From Modestobacter excelsi (GTDB lineage Bacteria; Actinomycetota; Actinomycetes; Mycobacteriales; Geodermatophilaceae), in assembly GCF_005930495.1 (NCBI RefSeq), contig NZ_SJEX01000024.1, positions 1-55,299 of the forward strand: a DNA stretch of 55,299 bases, in the 5' to 3' direction. The notes beneath the pieces are model-generated. The model worked only from the letters and a program-made list of their open reading frames with translations, searched no databases and was not told the origin of the DNA. This document shows, in pieces, positions 51,073 through 55,299 of this stretch. Both the position numbers and the translations under genes were made by a program. Positions within the stretch are counted from its first letter, which is position 1. Each line of letters starts with the position of its first letter.

Positions 51073-51969
51073 ATGGCGAAGCTGGTGCTCGGGGAGCGTG
51101 AGTTCGACAGTCAGGAGACGTTCGTCCGGGAAGGGCGGCGCTGCGGGACGCCACAGCTCAACGACTTCCAGAAGGAGCGCGTCCGCGCTCACCTCCGGAC
51201 GGCCCGGGCCAACGGCATGGATGCCGCGGGGGTGACGCAGATCGACATCCCGGTGCACTTCAACGTGGTGCACGACGGCGGAACGGGCGACGTGACCGAC
51301 CAGGAGCTCGACGCCCAGCTCAGTGTCCTGAACGACGCCTACAAGGCACACGACATCGTCTTCCACCGGGCGTCGGTGGAACGCAGGGACGACCCCGTCT
51401 GGTTCAGGATGACCATGGGCAGTCCGGCCGAGCGGAAGGCGAAGACGGAACTCGGCAAGGAGCAGCATCGATCGCTGAACCTCTACACCGCCGGCATCGG
51501 CGCCGGCCTGCTCGGGTGGGCCACGTTCCCGAGCGACTTCGCGGGCGACCCTCTCCTCGACGGCGTCGTCGTCCTCTTCTCAAGCCTCCCTGGCGGTTCC
51601 TCGGCGCCGTACGACCTCGGCCTGACTGCCGTGCACGAGGTCGGACACTGGCTCGGCCTCTTCCACACCTTCGAGGGCGGGTGCACCCCGCCCGGAGACG
51701 AGGTCGGGGACACGCCGTTCGAGGCGAGCCCGAACTTCGGGCCGGCGAACCCGACGCGCGACACGTGCCCGAATGACAGCGGAACCGACCCGACCACCAA
51801 CTACATGGACTACACGGACGACGCCGGCATGACGGAGTTCACCTCGGGTCAGGTCACGCGGATGAAGGAGCAGGTCACGATCTACCGTCCCGACCTGCTG
51901 GGTGCCGGCCACGCCGATGCCGCCGACGCCGCGCGGGCGGGGATCGACTTCGAGACCGGCGACTTCTGA
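51073..51969 (+). CDS. M43-type (pappalysin-like) zinc metalloprotease
   Basis: A 298-residue protease. Zinc site: LTAVHEVGHWLGLFHTFEGG (HExxHxxGxxH). The Met-turn is NYMDYTDDAGMTEFTSGQ, and C-x-x-P-G-D-E-V-G-D-T-P-F spacing with CPNDSGTDPTTNYMD matches the pappalysin family, including the N-terminal VTQIDIPVHFNVVHDGG. Typical bacterial members are secreted with a signal peptide; here the N-terminus MAKLVLGEREFDSQETFVRE has none. ATG at 51073 follows GGAGGCAGG. The next gene starts 17 nt downstream and is likely co-transcribed. Substrates are unknown. Confidence 0.88.
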   Translation: MAKLVLGEREFDSQETFVREGRRCGTPQLNDFQKERVRAHLRTARANGMDAAGVTQIDIPVHFNVVHDGGTGDVTDQELDAQLSVLNDAYKAHDIVFHRASVERRDDPVWFRMTMGSPAERKAKTELGKEQHRSLNLYTAGIGAGLLGWATFPSDFAGDPLLDGVVVLFSSLPGGSSAPYDLGLTAVHEVGHWLGLFHTFEGGCTPPGDEVGDTPFEASPNFGPANPTRDTCPNDSGTDPTTNYMDYTDDAGMTEFTSGQVTRMKEQVTIYRPDLLGAGHADAADAARAGIDFETGDF

Positions 51970-51985
51970 TCCGAGCCGTTGCGGG

Positions 51986-52612
51986 ATGACCTACCGATTC
52001 GGCGAGCTGCGCCTCGATGACCCGCAGGAGGGTCCGCTGCGGGTGCAGGGCGACGGCTACGCCGCGGCCGGTGAACTCGTGACGCTCATCGTCAGCCCGG
52101 ACGTGCACCGGCTGCTGGGGATGTCGGACGACGAGGTCGCCGGGGCGTCGGAGATCGACCGGCGCTACCGCGAGGCCCTCCGGGGCATCTACGCGAGCGG
52201 CGAATGGCGTCCACCGCACGTCGACCCTGCCGCGCTGCCGGCGCGGCAGGAGGTCGAAAGCGCGGTCGAACGACTCCTCGGAGCGGGTCGCACCACACGC
52301 CTGCGCGGCCTGTCGTGGCGGGTCCGTGGCGGTGACGCGCTGCTGGACGAGGACGTGGCCGACGTCCTGAGTCTCACGCAGGACCAGCGGAGGCAGGTGA
52401 CGGCGGCGGCCGAGCAGAACGAGCAGGAGAACGCCCGCGTCCTGGCCCAGGTCAGCGCGGTGCGGGGGCGAGGGGCAGGACGGACCAGCGACTCGTCCGG
52501 GCTCCAGGCCGCCGCGATGAGGGCCGACGACGCCGGTCATGCACGGCTCCTGGCCCTGCTCACACCGGATCAGCGAGAGCGGTTCACGCAGCTGAGGGAA
52601 GGCGGGAGTTGA
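51986..52612 (+). CDS. Helical protein with LTxxQ-like motifs
   Basis: A 208-residue protein, no signal peptide. The N-terminal half is mixed (RFGELRLDDPQEGPLRVQGD, GELVTLIVSPDVHRLLGMSD). The C-terminal half is helical and carries two LTxxQ-like segments: VLSLTQDQRRQVTAAAEQNE and LLALLTPDQRERFTQLREG. These resemble the LTxxQ repeats of Spy/CpxP periplasmic chaperones, but without export signals the similarity may be only structural. It follows the M43 protease after 17 nt. A partner or inhibitor of the protease is possible by position. Confidence 0.6.
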   Translation: MTYRFGELRLDDPQEGPLRVQGDGYAAAGELVTLIVSPDVHRLLGMSDDEVAGASEIDRRYREALRGIYASGEWRPPHVDPAALPARQEVESAVERLLGAGRTTRLRGLSWRVRGGDALLDEDVADVLSLTQDQRRQVTAAAEQNEQENARVLAQVSAVRGRGAGRTSDSSGLQAAAMRADDAGHARLLALLTPDQRERFTQLREGGS

Positions 52613-52622
52613 CCGTGCTGCG

Positions 52623-52654
52623 GTGACGGCTCGGTGACGATGCTCCACGAACAT
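52623..52654 (+). promoter_or_regulatory. GTGAC 11-bp direct-repeat box with -10
   Basis: GTGAC at 52623 and 52634, then GAACAT at 52649-52654 after 10 nt. The holin-like gene starts 41 nt downstream. Confidence 0.75.
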
Positions 52655-52694
52655 GGGTGCTCGCTACGCGGGAGATCTCGAGGAAGGAACAGCC

Positions 52695-52955
52695 ATGTCA
52701 GCGCCCACTGATCTGCCGAGGAACGCCAACGACCCTGCCAAGTCCACCCGGACCACAGCCGCAAAGGCCTGGGCGGCGGCTCTGTTCAGCGCGGTCCTGG
52801 CATTTCTCTCCTCGCTCCTCACTGCGCTGGGTGGTACCGACACCGGGTTCGACTCGATCACCGCCGGCCAATGGCTCACCGCGGTGATCGCCGCGCTCAT
52901 CGCCTTCGGTGGCGCAGCCGGCCTCACCTACTACGTCCCGAACAAGCCTCGCTGA
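52695..52955 (+). CDS. Small holin-like membrane protein
   Basis: An 86-residue protein with two membrane segments: KAWAAALFSAVLAFLSSLLT and WLTAVIAALIAFGGAAGLTY, joined by a short loop (ALGGTDTGFDSITAGQ), and a short charged end VPNKPR. This size, the T-A-G-Q-W-L turn and the ending are characteristic of actinophage holins. No phage genes surround it. ATG at 52695 has AGGAAGGA upstream. Under the same promoter type as the cluster proteases. It may have been recruited for export or membrane permeabilisation; that role is inference. Confidence 0.65.
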   Translation: MSAPTDLPRNANDPAKSTRTTAAKAWAAALFSAVLAFLSSLLTALGGTDTGFDSITAGQWLTAVIAALIAFGGAAGLTYYVPNKPR

Positions 52956-53080
52956 CCCGTCGCGGGCCTCGGAGAACGAGGTCGGCATGCCCGGCCGCAG
53001 CGATGGACCACGGTCCGGACCCGCGCTCCGTGAACCGGCATCCCGGGCAGCTCGCTCTGCCGGCCACCGGCAGGCGATGG

Positions 53081-53112
53081 GTGACAGCGTGGTGACGCTG
53101 CCTCCTCATCAT
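53081..53112 (+). promoter_or_regulatory. GTGAC 11-bp direct-repeat box with -10
   Basis: GTGAC at 53081 and 53092, then CATCAT at 53107-53112 after 10 nt. The leader to the collagen-like gene ATG at 53212 is about 93 nt. Confidence 0.72.
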
Positions 53113-53211
53113 CGAAGTCCGGTCTCGTGCCGGCGTTCCTGCTGGCATCCGGCGGACGGGGCGGGACCATCGCCCATCCTCGACGGCGCTCATCCCTGAG
53201 GAGGTACCCCG

Positions 53212-53760
53212 ATGACCCATTCAGGGGACACCGCTGCACAGTCGGGCAGCTACGGGGAGCGAGGGTCCGGCAAGGCCACGCGTCTGGTCGCCTGGCTGGC
53301 GCTGCTCCTCTCGCTCATCGCCGTGCTCCTCTCGCTGATCATCCCAGCCATCGCCGGTACGAAGGGGGTCAAGGGCGACCCGGGCCCGGCCGGCGTGACG
53401 GGACCCGCCGGGGAGCCGGGGCCGGCGGGTCCCCCCGGTCCGGCCGGTCCGGCCGGACCGGCCGGTCCTCCCGGTCCCGCCGGATCCAGTGGTCCTCCCG
53501 GGCCGTCGGGATCTGTCGGCGGCACAGGGACATCAGGAGCGGGGACCTCGTCCTCCCTCACGCCGGTCGGTCCTCCGCAGACCGGAGTCGGAGGTGCGGT
53601 GGAGGACTCAGCAGATCCGCGGGTGCTGTTCATGACAGCCGGCGGCACGCTCATCGGCGTGGCGTTGATCACGGGCGTGTACGCGATGCGGCGACAGCGG
53701 CCGGACGGGATCGACGACGTGCCCGCGGGCGACAGCGGATCAGGTGACCCCGCTCGTTGA
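53212..53760 (+). CDS. Collagen-like repeat surface protein with sortase-type C-terminus
   Basis: A 182-residue protein. Residues 22-49 are a hydrophobic export segment ([20 protein letters not shown]). Residues 52-105 are collagen-type Gly-X-Y triplets ([20 protein letters not shown] and following). After a Ser/Gly/Thr linker comes [10 protein letters not shown], resembling an LPxTG-type sorting motif, a short spacer, a membrane helix ([20 protein letters not shown]) and a basic RRQR stop. ATG at 53212 with GAGGAGGT upstream. Its 3' end overlaps the sortase gene start. Likely attached to the cell surface by that sortase; the exact cleavage site P-P-Q-T-G is inference. Confidence 0.85.
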   Translation: MTHSGDTAAQSGSYGERGSGKATRLVAWLALLLSLIAVLLSLIIPAIAGTKGVKGDPGPAGVTGPAGEPGPAGPPGPAGPAGPAGPPGPAGSSGPPGPSGSVGGTGTSGAGTSSSLTPVGPPQTGVGGAVEDSADPRVLFMTAGGTLIGVALITGVYAMRRQRPDGIDDVPAGDSGSGDPAR

Positions 53761-54460
53761 GGGCGCGGCCGTGCGCAGACCTCGGCCGTCGCCCTCGGCC
53801 GGTCGGCAGCAGCGGACCGGACGGATCGGTGTCGTCTGGGGCGGGGTGGGTGTCGTCCTGCTCGCCCTCGGCTGTGTGCTGCCGAGGGGGTCGCCGTCGG
53901 CCGCTGCGGACGGGACCGCCCCGGTGAGCTCCGTGGACATCAAGGTCCCCGACGCGACGGGCCTGGCTGAGCACGAATCCTACGTCCCTCCCGCGGTGGC
54001 CCTCAGCCCCGCGCCGGCCCCCACGCACCTGGACATCCCGCGGATAGGCGTGCACACCGACGTGATCCCGTTGGGGCTGAACCCGGACGGGACGGTGATG
54101 GTGCCGCCGGTGGACCCGCACGCCCCCGCGGGCTGGTACCGCCATCTCGCGTCGCCGGGTGAGCCGGGACCGGCGGTCCTGCTCGGGCATGTGGACAGCT
54201 ACCAGGGACCCGCGGTGTTCTCCCGGCTCTCGGCCCTCGCCCCGGGCGACAGCGTCTCGATCGATCGCGCCGACGGCCGCACCGTCGTCTTCACCGTCCA
54301 GTCGGTGCAGACCTACCCGAAGAGCTCCTTCCCCACCGACCTGGTCTACGGCCCGGCTGACGTACCGGTCCTGAGGTTGATCACGTGTGGAGGGTCGTTC
54401 GACCGCGTCCACCGCAGCTACCTCAGCAACGTGGTGGTCTTCGCCGGGTTGGCCCGTTGA
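53744..54460 (+). CDS. Class F sortase
   Basis: A 238-residue sortase. An N-terminal membrane anchor ([20 protein letters not shown]) precedes a Ser/Ala/Pro-rich stalk. The catalytic domain starts [20 protein letters not shown] and has the His in [20 protein letters not shown], the Cys in [20 protein letters not shown] and the Arg seven residues after it. All three catalytic residues are present. The GTG at 53744 lies inside the collagen-like gene (17-nt overlap), so the two are translationally coupled: a sortase with its probable dedicated substrate. Class F sortases of actinobacteria have few known substrates. Confidence 0.9.
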   Translation: MTPLVEGAAVRRPRPSPSAGRQQRTGRIGVVWGGVGVVLLALGCVLPRGSPSAAADGTAPVSSVDIKVPDATGLAEHESYVPPAVALSPAPAPTHLDIPRIGVHTDVIPLGLNPDGTVMVPPVDPHAPAGWYRHLASPGEPGPAVLLGHVDSYQGPAVFSRLSALAPGDSVSIDRADGRTVVFTVQSVQTYPKSSFPTDLVYGPADVPVLRLITCGGSFDRVHRSYLSNVVVFAGLAR

Positions 54461-54534
54461 CCGCGGCGCGGACGCCCGTCACCACCCGGTCGCCCGAGCC
54501 GGCAGGCGACCGGCCTGATGATCACGGAGGTCCC

Positions 54535-54591
54535 ATGGCACCGCACGAACCCCCGGAACGCGAGCCCTCGCCCGAGGTCGACCGGCGATGA
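54535..54591 (+). CDS. 18-residue upstream ORF coupled to the next gene
   Basis: ATG at 54535 is preceded by GGAGGTCCC (a strong ribosome site) and encodes MAPHEPPEREPSPEVDRR. Its TGA overlaps the ATG of the gene at 54588 as ATGA. The downstream gene has no ribosome site of its own beyond this. It may serve as a translational coupler or be a short, real peptide. Confidence 0.5.
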   Translation: MAPHEPPEREPSPEVDRR

Positions 54592-55172
54592 GCGACGTCG
54601 CGACGATCCTGCCCGCCTACATCGGGGTCGCCCTCCTGCTCATCGGGGGGGCGTGGGCGTACTTCACGTTCCTGCACCAGCGTCAGGGTGAGCCTGCCAC
54701 CGACATCGACGTGGACCTGGAGTTCATCGGCACCCAGGCGGAGCAGCACATCATCCAGGTCACGGCCGACCTCGAGAACAGGAGTCTCGTACGGCACCGC
54801 TACCAGGACTTCATCCTGACCATCCGCTACCTGACGAGGGAGGACGGCGTGGTGGACGGCGACGCCCCCCTCAACTACCAGCTCAACTGCCCCCGGACGA
54901 TCGACAGTCGGATCGGGGGCGAGAAGCGGTACTTCGCCAACCCGAGCTACATCAACCCCAGGCAGCGGTTCCGCCACCGGTACGTCACCTACCTACCGCA
55001 CGACGCCACGTTCGCGTGGGTCCAGTGCAGGTTCACCTACGACCACACCGGGCTCTGGTCCCGGTGGGCCAGGGCGCACCACCGCGACTCCGTGGTCACG
55101 AACAGCCAGCGGATCCGCCGCGTCCCCCAGTGCGGTGATCCGTGTCGCTGCGACCGGGGAGTCGTCCTCTGA
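54588..55172 (+). CDS. Membrane-anchored protein of unknown function
   Basis: A 194-residue protein with one N-terminal membrane helix (ILPAYIGVALLLIGGAWAYF) followed by a beta-rich domain: DIDVDLEFIGTQAEQHIIQV, TADLENRSLVRHRYQDFILT, RYFANPSYINPRQRFRHRYV, TYLPHDATFAWVQCRFTYDH. The C-terminus carries several Cys. I do not recognise the family. The pattern of a beta sandwich on a membrane anchor suggests an accessory envelope protein. It is translationally coupled to the 18-residue ORF and lies 127 nt after the sortase gene, so it may belong to the same transcript. Confidence 0.7.
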   Translation: MSDVATILPAYIGVALLLIGGAWAYFTFLHQRQGEPATDIDVDLEFIGTQAEQHIIQVTADLENRSLVRHRYQDFILTIRYLTREDGVVDGDAPLNYQLNCPRTIDSRIGGEKRYFANPSYINPRQRFRHRYVTYLPHDATFAWVQCRFTYDHTGLWSRWARAHHRDSVVTNSQRIRRVPQCGDPCRCDRGVVL

Positions 55173-55222
55173 CCACGATGACCTCATGAGCACCCACCGA
55201 GCCGGCGGGGGCGGCGGGCGAG

Positions 55223-55265
55223 GTGATCCCGCGGTGACGCCTCAGTGACGCGTCGCTCCTAGCGT
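55223..55265 (+). promoter_or_regulatory. Triple GTGAC-type direct-repeat box with -10 at window end
   Basis: GTGAT at 55223, GTGAC at 55234 and 55245, 11 bp apart, then TAGCGT at 55260-55265 after 10 nt. It should drive a gene beyond the right edge, so the regulon continues outside this window. Confidence 0.8.
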
Positions 55266-55299
55266 GCCCCTTCCGGGACGGGACGGGAGGGAGCAGGGG

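Noticed and set aside
52695-52955. Prophage, because of the holin-like gene
   Set aside because: No capsid, tail, terminase, integrase or lysin genes surround it; base composition does not differ by eye. Treated as a recruited or isolated holin-like protein.
11947-55265. GTGAC boxes as a -35 of an alternative sigma factor
   Set aside because: A sigma -35 would be a single element 16-18 nt from the -10. Two or three units with 11-bp period, and only 10-11 nt from the last unit to the -10, fit an activator bound over the -35 region better. Not excluded completely.

Overview
The window is about 55 kb of very GC-rich DNA (strong G/C bias at third codon positions) with densely packed genes and frequent GTG starts, often overlapping the previous stop as GTGA. 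The gene set (SARP-type regulators, class F sortase, DUF2252, DUF2235, Dyp-type peroxidase, Tat-exported deacetylase, rifampin monooxygenase) points to an actinobacterium. A Geodermatophilaceae-like soil or rock organism is my best guess, but that is inference from protein style, not a database match. I saw no rRNA, tRNA, CRISPR array, insertion sequence or integrase.

Region 1 (1-11.5 kb) is general and catabolic metabolism. A minus-strand group encodes an aromatic-ring FAD monooxygenase (cut by the window edge), an MBL-fold hydrolase lacking the usual HxHxDH motif, a cytochrome P450 and an alpha/beta hydrolase. It is followed by a rearrangement scar where a histone-deacetylase-like gene missing its 5' end abuts the 3' tail of a glgC gene on the opposite strand. 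Then come a Pyr4/DmtA1-like membrane protein, an enoyl-CoA hydratase, a DUF2252 protein, a rifampin monooxygenase (rox-like) preceded by a tiny leader-like ORF, and a VOC protein.

Region 2 (11.9-24.5 kb) holds a small AMIN/peptidoglycan-binding-like protein, a two-helix membrane protein with an extracytoplasmic beta domain, a decayed universal stress protein gene, phospholipase D, a TSUP permease, an alpha/beta hydrolase, divergent AhpD-like and acyl-CoA synthetase genes around a perfect 23-bp palindrome, an amino-acid permease, a Tat-exported deacetylase-like protein and a LuxR regulator.

Region 3 (24.8-27.8 kb) is a duplicated module: two SARP/BTAD-type regulators (24824 and 26217), each followed by a member of the same small protein family (25788 and 27466).

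Region 4 (27.9-55.3 kb) is an accessory cluster. It contains a DUF2235 lipase-like protein with a lectin-like tail and a divergent redox locus: on the minus strand an orphan protein, Dyp peroxidase, P450, epimerase and SMP-30-like protein, and on the plus strand an orphan protein, a VioB/RebD-type ferritin-like protein and a VTT membrane protein. It also has a branching-enzyme-like GH13 protein, DUF2278, a ComEC-like MBL protein, a HAD-M28 peptidase fusion, two zincin metalloproteases, a CYTH-like protein, a holin-like protein, and a collagen-like protein paired with a class F sortase.

The most striking observation ties regions 2-4 together. At least 14 intergenic sites carry direct repeats of GTGAC at exactly 11-bp spacing (GTGAC-N6-GTGAC, sometimes three copies). 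In nearly all of them a -10-like hexamer (TAGCGT, TACGGT, CAGGCT, CATGCT, GAGACT, TTGGCT and similar) lies 10-11 nt downstream on the same strand, in front of the transcription unit. This is the geometry of promoters activated by SARP or OmpR-family proteins. The two SARPs encoded in the middle of the window are the obvious candidate activators. I propose that the cluster is a previously undescribed SARP-controlled regulon.
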